Below, in pieces: positions 30,675 to 42,755 of a DNA stretch of 64,000 nucleotides. The notes below the pieces were generated by a model. That model was not told where the DNA came from. It saw nothing but the letters and a program-made list of their open reading frames with translations, and searched no databases. The stretch is from Haliclona indistincta (lineage: Eukaryota; Porifera; Demospongiae; Haplosclerida; Chalinidae): contig OZ024783.1 in the NCBI GenBank assembly GCA_964017065.1, forward strand, positions 10,940,885-11,004,884, read 5' to 3'. The first letter of the stretch is position 1; each line of letters opens with the position of its first letter. A program made the translations under genes and the position numbers.

Positions 30675-32416
30675 TTAGCAACACGTTCCGAAACAAAGGA
30701 TATTGATGAGTCGGAGTCCAACAGTGCTCTCGCCTTGATTGAAAGACCATTTGGAGACGGTACCATCAGCTGACAAGTCATGAGTAGAGAGTTGGACAGT
30801 TGCAGTGTTAGACGTCACAGGAGCTACTGGATTTTGCAGATTCGGAGGCTCAGCAGGAGCGTTCGACCAGTCAACATGGAGAAGAGAGTGATGAGGTGCC
30901 TGACACTCTTTGCACTTGTGTAACGACTTACATTGCTTAGAGAAATGCCCGGGTCTGAGACTGTTGATACACAATAATATTTTTACCGTTGTGATCATGC
31001 GATCGTGAGGAAGTGATTTGAATTTGTGCATGAAAAGACAGGATGACTTTCGGTCTTGCACACTGGACAGGGTTCGTTAATTGGTGTATAGGTATTAGCG
31101 GCGAAGCTGGGTACTGGTTTCCTTTTCATTTCTTTACCAGTTGGTTTCTTGACACTGTCTGGAACGGTGTGCTCGGAAGCCATTGCGCACAAGTTCACGA
31201 ATTCGAGCAGGTCGTTGAAGTGAAGGACTTCGGTGGATCCGCTTGTGTGCCTTTGCCATTCAAAAATAGTAGCCGTATCTAATTTTAGCTCGAGAACTGA
31301 TGTGACGAATGGTCCAGATGGTTCATAATCCATACACTTCAAAGCACGTAGATGTTGTTGCACAGTGTCATGTAGGTAACGTAATTCATTTCCACTGCCT
31401 TGCTTGAGTGGTGGTATGTCAAGAATTTTCTTCACATGTGTCTGGTGAATAAGTCTCGGTCTATCAAAGCGAGATTTGAGACATTTGACGGCTTCTGCAT
31501 AGTTGTCTCCTGTGCGAGACAAACCTTCTATGACTTGCTTTGCAGAACCTTCCTTCACTGTGTGATGAAGATACACAAGTTCCTCGGAATCTGACAGGGT
31601 TTTACGCTGTCAACGGCTACAGAGAATTGTTCCCAGAACAATCTCCAGAATAGGACATTATCATTGAACGTGGGCACATCGACCTTCGGAGGCTTGACTC
31701 CTGTGCTGTCATGTGGTGTCGCTGATGATGTGGTAGCCTTTCCTTCCAACAGATAGTCTTATCAAGTGTAATTGAAGTACAGTGACTTCGTCCTTGTCGT
31801 CAAGGTCTACGGCAGTAAGGGATCTGGAGATGTCGGTCAGTTCCTGTTTGAACTCACGTAGCTGTTCTTCTAGCTGAAGTACGAGACAATTGTCGATAGT
31901 TTATTCCTTGTCAAACTTAGCAATTTCAGATCCAGTTGAATCGATGGTCTTCTGGAGGCGTGTGAGACGTTTGTGCGCTACGGTACGAATCTCCGGTTCT
32001 GTGCTTGTCATACAATTCAGAATGAGTTGGTTGGTATGTGTGCTAAGTTCATCGATAACCTCCTCGTGTTCGTCGAGAACATCTTGTTCTTTCAGTAAAT
32101 CAGCGTCTGAACTGAGTAGATCGATCACAGATAAGTGTAACTTCTTGAATTCGGCGTCCATGGTTTCAAGCTTCTTCAGCAGCTGACGAGCAGCTATCAG
32201 TATTTTTGCGGGGTCGGTCCTTGCATGGGCAGCTTCCTTTAGTTTGTTCGTCAAGTGGGTCATGGATCCTCGTGGAACTCCTCTTAGCGGCGGAGATTTT
32301 TTCGGCAGAGGCCATAGTCGGGGAGTGAGCACGTGGTGCCAAGGGAACAATGAACGTATTTGCGACGACACGGCCACCGAGACTGACAAAAAGTTCAAAA
32401 AGACAAAATAAGACAA
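30675..32416 (-). pseudogene. BEL/Pao gag, frameshifted
   Basis: Made of frames 32416-31901 (coiled-coil N-terminus, KEAAHARTDPAKILIAARQL), 31749-31555, 31576-30995 (SRTGDNYAEAVKCLKSRF, a BEL gag motif, and CPVCKTESHPVFSC) and 31061-30675 (zinc knuckle CKSLHKCKECQAPHHSLLH). Frame changes near 31570 and 31030 show it is broken. Confidence 0.75.
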
Positions 32417-32452
32417 GATAACTTACAAAGAGATCCGGCTCGGTGGACCAAA

Positions 32453-32579
32453 TGAAGGCGCTTTGAGGATTCGAGTAGATATAATTTTACTGGCGTGTGT
32501 AACAACCATTTTTTAAATAACAATAACAGAGAGAGTGAGAGTCATCAATACAATGAATAATGATGAACAAGCGTGATCA
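32453..32579 (-). repeat. BEL element 5' LTR
   Basis: 127 bp, matching 19973-20100, followed by the ATTAT duplication. Confidence 0.85.
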
Positions 32580-33149
32580 ATTATAATATAGAAAATTTAG
32601 TGTATTCACAAGTTGTTTGACTGCATAATCAATGGCTGCCACACGTGTTGCTTTACACATCCTTTCTACACATCCTGCATCCATGAATATGAGATTTCTC
32701 TATCCTACAAAGCAAGGAATTCGACCTAGATAGTTTCTGAGTCGGCTAAACTTCCTTATAAGCGATGCCATGAAACAGTTTCGCGCGCAAAAGTATGCGC
32801 CCAGCGGGCGCCCAGCTTATTTTTTACGCCTCATTTTCTAAGAAAGCTGCTGTTTGACTTCAAAATCACGCTGCATGTTCATCTCAACGTTCTCTAAGAT
32901 CGCAGGTATCAGTTTTTGCAAAAGTTAATACCGTTTTTGATTGCTGAGCTGTTTTGTGGCTTTGAAATTCGTGCTATTTTCATTACTCGGCAATATTTGT
33001 GTCTAACTCAAAACGCATACTTACGTCTGTTCGGTGGTGTTTTAATTTCTCGTACTTTAATTCAGTGATTTAATTTTCGAGCCAGCATGGTCAAGTCCTC
33101 GAAAATAACATTCCCCTCAAAATGTCCTCTTCTATGGTAGTGTTGCAAT
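32580..33149. other. Unannotated stretch between BEL and the ROCO-2 upstream element
   Basis: No gene or recognisable repeat seen apart from the target duplication at its left edge. Confidence 0.4.
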
Positions 33150-33958
33150 GCAATATATGTTGTGCGCAAACTATGGATAGGGACAATCCATGGATTGCGC
33201 TGCCCAAAGTATGGATCCGTGCTTTGCGCAACAATCCATGGATTGTCTGCTCAATCCATGGAATGTCTGCTCAATCCATGGATTGTCTGCTCAATCCATG
33301 GAATGCGCAAACGAGGGACTCGAAGTACGGATCTCGACCAAACCATCGATGCATGGACGCTCGCGAGAAGCGGCGGACTCAACGAAACCAGTGCGGACGT
33401 TCGCCACTGAAGCACCTCCGGCAGCAATCATGATGCTGCTCAACTTGATTGCCTATAGTATTCTAGCTAGTAAATATGTATACTAAGGCAGGTTGAGATA
33501 CATAAGATGAATATGGTTGTATGAGTCTTGAGTTCACGGGCTGTAATAGCTGGGCAGAGCATGCAGTGATCACACTAGAAGGCCTCAGTAGCATCTTCTA
33601 TAGATATCCCTAGGTTCTTGGTCTCAGTATCGCTGGTGTGGCCAGACGAAAATACATTCCATTAAGTGGATTGCCTTGATCGCCAACCGAAAGGTAAGCA
33701 ACCATTTCCTTTCCCTCGACTGATCACCTTGCTCCCTTCTTCTTTTGCACAAACGATTTTGTGACGTAGTCCTCGAAGGCAGCTTTTCTGTGAAATTCTG
33801 TCAAACATGATTACTTCCGAACCTGTAAGGTTGCGCAACCCATGGATCGCGCTAGTGCTGGGCAATCCATGGATTGCCCGTGCAAAGCACGGATCCATAC
33901 TTTGAGCAGCGCAATCCATTGATTGTCCCGATCCATGGTTTGCGCATAACATATGCAT
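33150..33958. mobile_element. Inverted-repeat element built on the palindrome CAATCCATGGATTG, upstream of ROCO-2
   Basis: The left about 95 bp (ATGTTGTGCGCAAACTATGG, GGACAATCCATGGATTGCGC, AAAGTATGGATCCGTGCTTT) recurs inverted at the right end (about 33865-33958). The 14-bp perfect palindrome CAATCCATGGATTG and near-copies appear at least five times in 33180-33310 and again near 33870. The right end lies about 50 bp before the likely start codon at 34008. No transposase frame. Confidence 0.6.
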
Positions 33959-34007
33959 CACAAGTTTAATGTATACACAGATATCACTACTGACATCAGT
34001 GAACACC

Positions 34008-37000
34008 ATGGAGGTTGATACACTGAACGAATTGACTTGTCTTAGCCCCTTCGTACTCGGAGATCACGAAAAAGCATTACAGCTCCTTCCTAGTCTGCGG
34101 CAACCTACTTCTATACGAACACTGTGTATTTGCTGCAACATTGATTCTGTTAGAAAACTATGTACAGATGTCTCTTTACTTCATTTGGCTGCTTTTCATG
34201 GCTGGATGGAAATTGTAATCAGCCTAGTGAGCATGTATTACTGTAACACTCAGTGTCGTGATAGCTGGAAACAGACTCCATTACACTATGCTGCTTATGG
34301 TGGTAGCTTACCAGTAGTCCAATACCTAATCAATGAACAGCACTGTAACCCAAACAGTAAGGGAAGAAGAGGAAGGACACCATTGCATTACGCTAACTAC
34401 AATGGTCACATGGATATAGTCGAATATCTCATTACAAAAGTAGGTTGTGACCCAGGATTACATGACCTAGACAATAATGCATCAGTACATTTTTCTTCTT
34501 TTGGTGGTCACTTGAATATAGTTAAGTACTTAATCAAGCAATGTAATTGTGAAGCACATTCTCCAGGATGTCAAGGCAGGACACCTCTTCATCAGGCTTG
34601 TTATAATGGTAATATGCATGTAATCCAGTATCTAATCACGGAACAAGGTTGTGACCCAGCAGTTGAAGACAATAATGATGACATGCCAATCCACATTGCT
34701 TGTCTTGGTGGACACTTGAATGTTGTTAAGTACCTTATCACTGAACAACGATGTGATCCAAACGTTGAGGGATCAAGAGGCAGAACACTATTTCATAAAG
34801 CTTGTGACAAAGGTCACATGGATATAATTCGATATCTCATCACGGAAAAAGGTTGTGACCCAGCAGTTGAAGACAATAATGGTGACATGCCAATCCATAT
34901 TGCTTGTCGTAGTGGACACTTGAATGTTGTTAAGTACCTTATCACTGAACAACGATGTGATCCAAACGTTAAGGGATCAAGAGGCAGAACACTGTTTCAT
35001 AAAGCTTGTGACAAAGGTCACATGGATATAATTCGATATCTCATCACGGAAAAAGGTTGTGACCCAGCAGTTGAAGACAATAATGGTGACATGCCAATCC
35101 ATATTGCTTATCGTTGTGGACACTTGAATGTTGTTAAGTACCTTATCACTGAACAACGATGTGATCCAAACGTTAAGGGATCAAGAGGCAGAACACTATT
35201 TCATAAAGCTTGTGACAAAGGTCACATGGATATAATTCGATATCTCATAACAGAACAAAGTTGTGATCCAGTAATAAAAGACAATAATGATGACATGCCA
35301 ATCCATATTGCTTGTCTTGGTGGACACTTGAATGTTGTTAAGTACCTTATCACTGAACAACGATGTGATCCAAACGTTGAGGGATCAAGAGGCAGAACTC
35401 TAGTTCATAAAGCTTGTGACAAAGGTCACATGGATATAATTCGATATCTCATCACGGAAAAAGGTTGTAACCCAGCAGTTGAAGACAATAATGGTGACAT
35501 GCCAATCCATATTGCTTGTCGTTGTGGACACTTGAATGTTGTTAAGTACCTTATCACTGAACAACGATGTGATCCAAACATTAAGGGATCAAGAGGCAGA
35601 ACACTATTACATATTGCTTGTAGCAAAGGTCTCATGAATATACTTCGATATCTCATCACAGAACAAGGTTGTAACCCAGCATTTGAAGACAATAATGGTA
35701 ACATGCCAATCCATATTGCCTGTCTTGGTGGGCACTTGAATGTTGCTAAGTACCTTTTAAGTGAACAACAATGTGATCCAAACGTTAAGGGAGCAAAATT
35801 ATTAAATATTGCTTGTAGCAAAGGTCACATGGATATAGTTCGATATCTCATCACGGAACATGGTTGTAACCCTGCAGTTGAATACAATAATGGTAACATG
35901 CCAATCCATATTGCCTGTCTTGGTGGACACTTGAATGTTGTTAAGTACCTTATCACTGAACTACGATGTGATCCAAATGTTATGGTAGTAAAAGGCAGAA
36001 CACTATTACATATTGCTTGTTTCAAAGGTCACATGGATATAGTTCGATATCTCATCACGGAACAAGGTTGTAACCCAGCAGTTGAAGACAATGATGGTAC
36101 CATGCCAATCCATTATGCTGGTTCAGATGGCCACTTGAATGTTGTTAAGTACCTTATCACTGAACAACGATGTGATCCAAACGTTAAGGGAGAAATTGGT
36201 TGGACAACATTGCATATTGCTTGTGGCAAAGGTCACATGGATATAATTCGATATCTCATCACAGAACAAGGTTGTGACCCAGCAGTTAGAGACAATAATG
36301 GTAACAGGCCAATCCATTGTGCTAGTCTTGGTGGACACTTGAATGTTGTTAAGTACCTTATCACTGAACAACGATGTGATCCAAATGTTAAGGGACAAAT
36401 TTGTTCGACAACGTTGCATAATGCTTGTGGCAAAGGTCACATGGATATAATTCGATATCTCATCACAGAACATGATTGTGACCCAGTAATAAAAGACAAT
36501 AATGGTGACATGCCAATCCATATTGCTTGTCTTGGTGGACACTTGAATGTTGTTAAGTACCTTATCACTGAACAACGATGTGATCCAAACGTTAAGGGAA
36601 GAATTGGTTGGACAACACTGCATGTTGCGTGTGACAAAGGACATATGGATATAATTCTATATCTCATCACAGAACAAGGTTGTGACCCAGTAGTTAAAGA
36701 CAATAATGGTGACATGCCAATCCATATTGCTTGTCTTGGTGGACACTTGAATGTTGTTAAGTACCTTATCACTGAACAACGATGTGATCCAAACGTTAAG
36801 GGAAGAATTGGTTGGACAACACTGCATGTTGCGTGTGACAAAGGACATATGGATATAATTCTATATCTCATCACAGAACAAGGTTGTGACCCAGTAGTTA
36901 AAGACAATAATGGTGACATGCCAATCCATATTGCTTGTCTTGGTGGACACTTGAATGTTGTTAAGTTCCTTATCACTGAACAACGATGTGATCCAAACAT

Positions 37001-39948
37001 TAAAGGAGCAAGTGGCAGAACGGCATTGCATTATGTTTGTGGCACTGGCCATATTGACATAATTCAGTATTTAATCTCGCAACAAGGTTCCAATCCAGCT
37101 ATTACTGATGATATGTTTAAAACACCATTGCATATGGCATGTAACTATGGCCATGTAGATGTTGTACAGTTGCTTTTACAGGATAGAAGAGTAGATGCTT
37201 TGAGTATGGACAAATTTGATATGAGACCAGCAGATTATGTTTATTTCAGTAGTAACAGCTATCAGTTATTGAAAGTTTTTAAACCTCTTCTAAAGTCACG
37301 CGAGGATTTTCCCATTCATTTATTTACAAAAGTTGTTCTTATTGGAAACAGTGGAGCAGGCAAAAGTTCTCTAGCCAAAGTGATTGCTGAGCAGGACACA
37401 GTGAACTCCTCTTGTCAAAGTGACACAGATTTCACAAGAAACAGCATTGATAGTCATCATTATGGAATTGAGTCTGAAGTGGAGACTCTCACTGCTGGTA
37501 TAGATTCCTATATTGTTAAGAGTGAGACTATTGGTAACTTTGTGCTGTATGACTTGGCAGGTCAATCAGAGTACTACTTTAGTCAAAGTGTTATTATGGA
37601 GACGGTGATACAGAAGACACCAGCCATCTTTATTGATCTAGTTGACCTTAGCAAAAGTGAAGAAGAGATAGCACAAGCTATTCATCACTGGCTCACCTTC
37701 ATTGAAAGTACAACATCTAAAACTCATGAAGAATCGTGTGTTATGATTGTTGGTAGTCATACTGATCTTCTTACTGAACAACAGGTGATAACAAAGACCG
37801 CATTAGTGAAAGACCTGGTAGACAGGAGAATAAAGAAACAAAGATATGAAGGGTTTTTAGGATTGGACTGCCGCAAAGTCAATTCTAAAATTGTTAAGAA
37901 TTTATATCCTCTTCTTTTGAAGTGTCATACTATCATATCTGCCTGCTCACCTGCTGTGAGTGTTTATTGCCACATGCTGTATGCATTTGTTCAATCAAAA
38001 GTAGGTGTAGCTTGTCGGTTACAAAAGCTGGTCTCTCTTGCTACTAAAGAGGGGCAATTTATGCCTTCAAATGTATCTTTTCTCAGTGAACTGTTGGAAG
38101 ACTTAAGCAATAAGGGTTTAATTATCTACTTAAAGAATAAGCAATGTCTGGAGAAGAGTTGGGTGGTAGTGAAGAGAGAGGTCATATTGAAGGATGTTAA
38201 TGGAGAGTTGTTTAAACCGAAGTATTTTAAAGGGCATCATCCAATTGCCAGTAGCACTGGTATGATTCGTCTGTCTACTCTTACTGAGCTGTTTCCACAA
38301 TATGACCTGAACATGTTAATTGAACTCATGGTCACACTGGAATTCTGCCATCCTGTAAATTTGTGTGACGTTAATACTAACCTTCAACCACTGCAATTAT
38401 GTAGTTCTGATAAAGAGGTAAATAGAGTTCTTCTCTTTTTTCCATCTCTATTACGTGCGAAGCATCCACAAGCTCTCGCTACTCGAGGTCAATCATTACA
38501 GGGAGTTGGTTTTGGATGGTGTCTAGGCTGCATAGATTATGAATATCAATTTCTCTCCATCCGATTTCTTCATGTTCTCCTGCTTCGTGTAGCCTATACC
38601 TTCCCTCTACCTAGCGAGAGCTATTCTAAAGCTCATAGTCTTCATGAGTTTGAACGAATGTGTACAGTGTGGACAAACGGTATCTCATGGAACAATGAGG
38701 AAGGTATCACAACAGTAGTGGAGGTTATTCAGCAAAAGCGTTGGGTGGTAGTGACTATGTACTACGACAAGGACATCACCAGACCAGTGGAATACAGTAA
38801 GCATCGCAGTGATGTGCTAAGACTTGTGCTAGAGCTTCAGAAGGAATTGGCTCCAGACCTGGATACGCTAGAGTGTATCATTTCTCCCTCTTTACTCCAA
38901 CAATGGCCATTAGAACAACTTCCTGAGTCAAAATTGTTTGCTATAAAGAATGTAGCTAAGTCAGTACTTCTCCATAAACCTGTCATCCTAAGCTGTAAGG
39001 ATGGCAGCAGTCAGCTACGAACAAAAGATGCTGTGTTGCCTTTTGAGCCTTATTATCATATTAGTACTCCTTTTGTGTGTGAGCTTATGGACAGTAGCAA
39101 GAGTGACCAGCCGGTCTCCTCTGCCCTCCTCAAAGAAGTGAGAGAGTGTTGTCAACAGCCTCAGCTGGAGTCAAAGAGCCTCTTAAGCTTGAAGAAATAT
39201 CTTGACAAAATGAGTATATTTACAGGCAGAAACCCTTTGGTGAGTAGCTATGTTCATGAATTGATTTTATGTCTTGAATTGATTGGTGTAGGTACTGGCA
39301 GGAATAGACTCTGATGTCATCAGACAATCAGTACCAGTTTTCAAAGTACAAGGTAAACACTATTGCTTGTATCACAATAAGCATTACATTACTCATTATC
39401 CTCAGATTCTAAGACTTCTTGTGATGAATCTGATATCGCAAACCCCGCACCAGTGCCTGCTCATCCAGTAAAGATTTCTAGTGATGAATCTGCTGTTACA
39501 AGCCCCACTCCAGTGCCCACAATTGATCTTTCCAAGATACCAGATACACTTGGTGAGAATATGAAAGATCACTGTTTAAGAAAACTGTGATGATATCGTA
39601 TCCTTGCAGACATCAAACATCTTGCTGACCTGATTGTATCATTAAAAGACACAGAGCATATTTGGAACAGACTGGGCCTACAGCTTGGACTAGAATACTT
39701 TGCACTACAAGCAATTGAAAAAAATCACAGAGGAGTTGTACAAGAGTGTATGATAGACATGCTTGCGGCATGGCTGAATGGTCAGGATAAGGAGTGTACC
39801 AGACAGACCCTAAAAACAGCGCTGTTGAATACAGGCTGCAAAATAGTGAGTTTTTGCTTTTTTACTGTCATGCAAGTTGTATCATTTTTTTTTTGATTAT
39901 TAGACAGGGAATGATCAAGAGCACGACCAACAAGCATCTCCAACATGA
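34008..39948 (+). CDS. Ankyrin-ROC-COR-death domain (ROCO) protein, copy 2, complete
   Basis: Exons: 34008-39239, 39292-39352, 39406-39552, 39610-39845, 39904-39948 (stop); about 1906 aa. I chose ATG 34008 because CACCATGG is an excellent start context. An in-frame ATG lies 13 codons upstream (33969). Layout from residue 1: a short leader, about 30 ankyrin repeats (residues about 55-1065), then a ROC domain with P-loop GNSGAGKSS (about 1110), DLAGQSEYY (about 1180) and SHTD (about 1250). A COR region and the NGISWNNEEG module follow, then a serine/proline linker in exon 3 and a death domain in exon 4 (IWNRLGLQLGLEYFALQAI; AAWLNGQDKECT). No kinase and no LRR. By family it is a GTP-switchable dimeric scaffold. 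The death domain suggests signalling to apoptosis or immunity, which is inference. Confidence 0.9.
34560..37070 (+). repeat. 204-bp coding tandem repeat (two ankyrin repeats per unit), about 12 units
   Basis: Units begin with the RCDPNV peptide and alternate two ankyrin types: GRTLFHKACDKGHMDIIRYL and DMPIHIACLGGHLNVVKYL. Neighbouring units are mostly very similar at the DNA level. 36591-36794 and 36795-36998 differ by one base. Unit 6 (about 35776-35970) is three codons short. Variation is concentrated at the repeat tips, the usual ligand-contact surface of ankyrin repeats. Confidence 0.9.
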
Positions 39949-41928
39949 CAGCATTTAGTTTATAATGTCAGTTTAACAGATTTCCTGTCATGCATAATGT
40001 GTACTGTTGTCTCATCTACAGTGCAAGCATTGATTTCTTTTCGCTTCACCCTTTTAATTCATTCTTATCACTCCTCTTACTATAAACTCTTTAACCCATA
40101 GTCAGTTCCTTGTAGTGTTAGTGCTCATGTCTTTTATACAACTGTTAGAAAGCTTACTTTCATGCAATTTCACTTCTCGCCATAAAAATCTCTATTCGTT
40201 ATGTACTATGACAGTACATCCTTTACCATAACTGCTACAATGATGTCTGCATAGATTTATCTTTATTTACTGCTCCTTTGTGAATTGGCAATAGACAATT
40301 CTTGAAAAAAAAACCTCATTACTAGGTGCTCGATATTCGTCGTCTCTTTTTCTTTGATGTCTTAATTTTAGAACTTTCGTACAGTAGACCAAACGTGTGG
40401 TCGCAGCATTCAAAACATTATCTTCTTGATTTCATCTTTCATCACAGTGTCTGTGGAGTCTGCTGCAACTCTCTTCTTTCTCTCTAACTTACTTTGATCT
40501 TAGGTTTTAAAATTGTAAAATCTTTATTCATCATCACTATGCATCATGTGTGTGTCTCAATCCATGCTCATTGGAATGGATCTGAATACGCTTTTTAAAT
40601 AATTATTATTAGATCCACAAGGAGCAGCTCGATCCATCACTGGATCATGACATTATAATTTCTTTATTACATGAACAGTGACACTATCTGCTGCTCTTAT
40701 CTTCTCAAGTGCTAAGAAGATCCCTTATCTCTCTCGTGAAATTATTTTCTCTCCAATTTTCTACTTTTAACTATTCACTTCTTTTTTCAATTCTTTAACT
40801 GACCAAGATCGCAACTGCTGAAATTGTCACTCATTCTTTAGTTTCCTCGTCTCTCTCTTCACCCATCAAGCTGCTGCCTGACACTTACAGCTCATTCTCT
40901 ACTCTTTAATTCTCTCTTTATTTGTGTAATGTCAGCACTTGATTCATGTGACCAACAGATGCATTTGTATCTCTGACATAAAGACTATCATAATGTCTTT
41001 GACATCACAGCAGAAGGTGCTTATAACCGTGCTAACTTTGTAGCATTGGTTAAAACATACATGTCTTATGCTCATTTCTTCTCACCATCGAAACTTCCTA
41101 GTTGAACTACCAATCTCTATTTGCAGCATTCTCAACTCTATTATTTTCACTTTTCCGAGACTGCCAGGATTTCTTCCACTTGTTCCTCCCATGATCACGT
41201 TTAAAGCATAATAGCATGTAGTGTCTGCTACAACACTTCTCTCTCACTATCTATCTTTCTTCGATCTCAGCTGAGATCAGCTGCTTTAATTATTTTTATT
41301 ATTAGATGCATATTATCATCATCACTATGCATCATGTGTGTGTCTCAATCCATGCTCATTGGAATGGATCTGAATACACACTTTTAAATTAATATTATTA
41401 GATCCATAAGGATCAGCTTTTATTGATGACCATCGCGGTTATATAAGTAGTCATCGGAATAACTTTTTCCTCTCTCTTTGATCCATCCCTGGATCAAAAC
41501 ATTGGTTCTTTATTTTTATGATAGTGACACTCTCAGTTGCTCAAGTGCGATGATGTGCTCTTACATCATCCACTCTTGACTGTTCATTTCTTCTCTCATC
41601 CTTATTCAACTGACCACAAGCAAAACAAGAGCAACTGCTGAAACTCACTCGTTATTTTCTTGTCTCTCTTTTCACCAATCAAGCTGTTGCCTGACACTTA
41701 CAGCTTTGTCAAAAGCATTCTCTGCTCATTGCTACTTTAGTCTTGTTCTCTCTTTCTTGTGTCAGCACTTGATTAATCTAACCAACAGTATTATAATTCC
41801 TCCTTTATGCTGTTGTTGATTTCTTTATCTTCATCTTCACTTCCAATTTCGCTATGGAACAATCCATAACCATCTTTTGCTTTCTATACCTTGTATTTGT
41901 ATGTTAGTAAGCATGCTCAAGCTTCTAA
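39949..41928. other. Intergenic region after ROCO-2, homologous to 2683-4316
   Basis: No gene seen. It carries the same two diverged repeat blocks as segment 1 (around 40480-40950 and 41250-41800), with the paired ATGCAT and GGATCTGAATAC landmarks. Confidence 0.5.
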
Positions 41929-42455
41929 TATCAAAAGTCACCATTACTCAAGTCAGCTCCTAATCTTCTCAAAGCTGAACCTTTCTCCGGTGGTCAATAC
42001 TTGATCAAAATCAACAAAAAGTTCAAACAGGTCAGCATAGGATGCTCACTTTCCCTCTCTCTTTACCTAGTTTTTTGATCTCTTTGTAGAAACTAGCAAG
42101 GATAATACTACCACTGTGATATTGTTGTGCCTTGTATTATAGAGATCTCACCTCCATGCACCTGGTTAGCAGCATCTGGTATAGTATGTAGCTTACAAAA
42201 AGTCGATTTATGGTGGTGAGTAATTTTAGCATTAAAAATCATTGAGTACGGCTCTACTATTAAATCTTTTTTCTCCCTCATACAGTCTACAGTAGATACT
42301 GATATAGTTACATAACTGAAGAGACTAACCTAGAGATCAGTTCCTGTCCTTCTCAAGCACATGCTAGCCAGCAGGACCAGTGTACCAGCCTAGTTTCAAG
42401 AGAATAGAAACTGCTGACTCACCTGAAGACAGTGCTACTTACTTGCAAAGAAAGG
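41929..42455 (+). pseudogene. Degenerate REPS-like exon remnants, segment 2
   Basis: Counterpart of 4317-4852. Exon-like pieces lie at about 41938-42030, 42090-42216 and 42296-42452; the last gives YQPSFKRIETADSPEDSATY before a GTGTGTG donor. Stops and frame changes are shared with the segment 1 copy, so the pseudogene is older than the duplication. Confidence 0.55.
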
Positions 42456-42555
42456 TGTGTGTCTGTCATATTTACAGTAACTTGCACTTCAAATTGCGAT
42501 TACCAAACACAGACCAAACGATGCATGCTTACTTGCATTGCTTGTGTATCATACG

Positions 42556-42755
42556 TCAAAGGCGGATCCAGGGGGGCTACTGGGTGCTTTAGCCCACGTA
42601 GTGAAATTTATAAATTTATCCTGAACTGTCCAAGTGCAGGTGTGTATTTAGCTTAAAATGGCTAATAAACAAAGTAAGTATGTAGGCTGCACAGCTACAT
42701 AAAAGACGTACTCATGAATATTAACTCATCTTTGTCTCCTCCCTCACTCACCCAG
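42556..42755. other. Possible hAT end and unannotated sequence before the EH exon
   Basis: AAAGGCGGATCCAGGGGGG at about 42557 resembles a hAT terminal repeat, but I could not find its partner. Similarity with segment 1 stops at this point. The rest has no gene, except that an ATG at 42714 is in frame with the following exon. Confidence 0.3.

Larger units (their letters stand above)
19973..32579 (-). mobile_element. BEL/Pao LTR retrotransposon with nested insertions
   Basis: LTRs of about 127 bp lie at 19973-20100 and 32453-32579. They have TGA...TCA ends on the + strand (TG...CA on the minus strand) and differ by few bases. The flanks carry a 5-bp duplication ATTAT (19968-19972; 32580-32584). 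Inside the 5' LTR, which is on the right, a TGGTCCACCGAGCCGG stretch is a plausible primer-binding site. Order on the minus strand is gag (32416 to about 30675), protease/RT start (30568-29996), RT pieces (about 29740-29620 and 28099-27507), RNase H (22181-21935), integrase (21733-20313). It is broken by insertions at 22182-27501, 28100-29617 and 29741-29995, by frameshifts and by lost RT parts, so it is inactive. Confidence 0.85.

Noticed and set aside
35426..37052. Several minus-strand open frames of 60-190 codons
   Set aside because: They are reverse-strand shadows of the repeated ankyrin coding units and repeat with the same 204-bp period.
34560..37070. Regular spaced repeats resembling a CRISPR array
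   Set aside because: The whole period is coding ankyrin sequence in a eukaryotic gene; there are no unique spacers.
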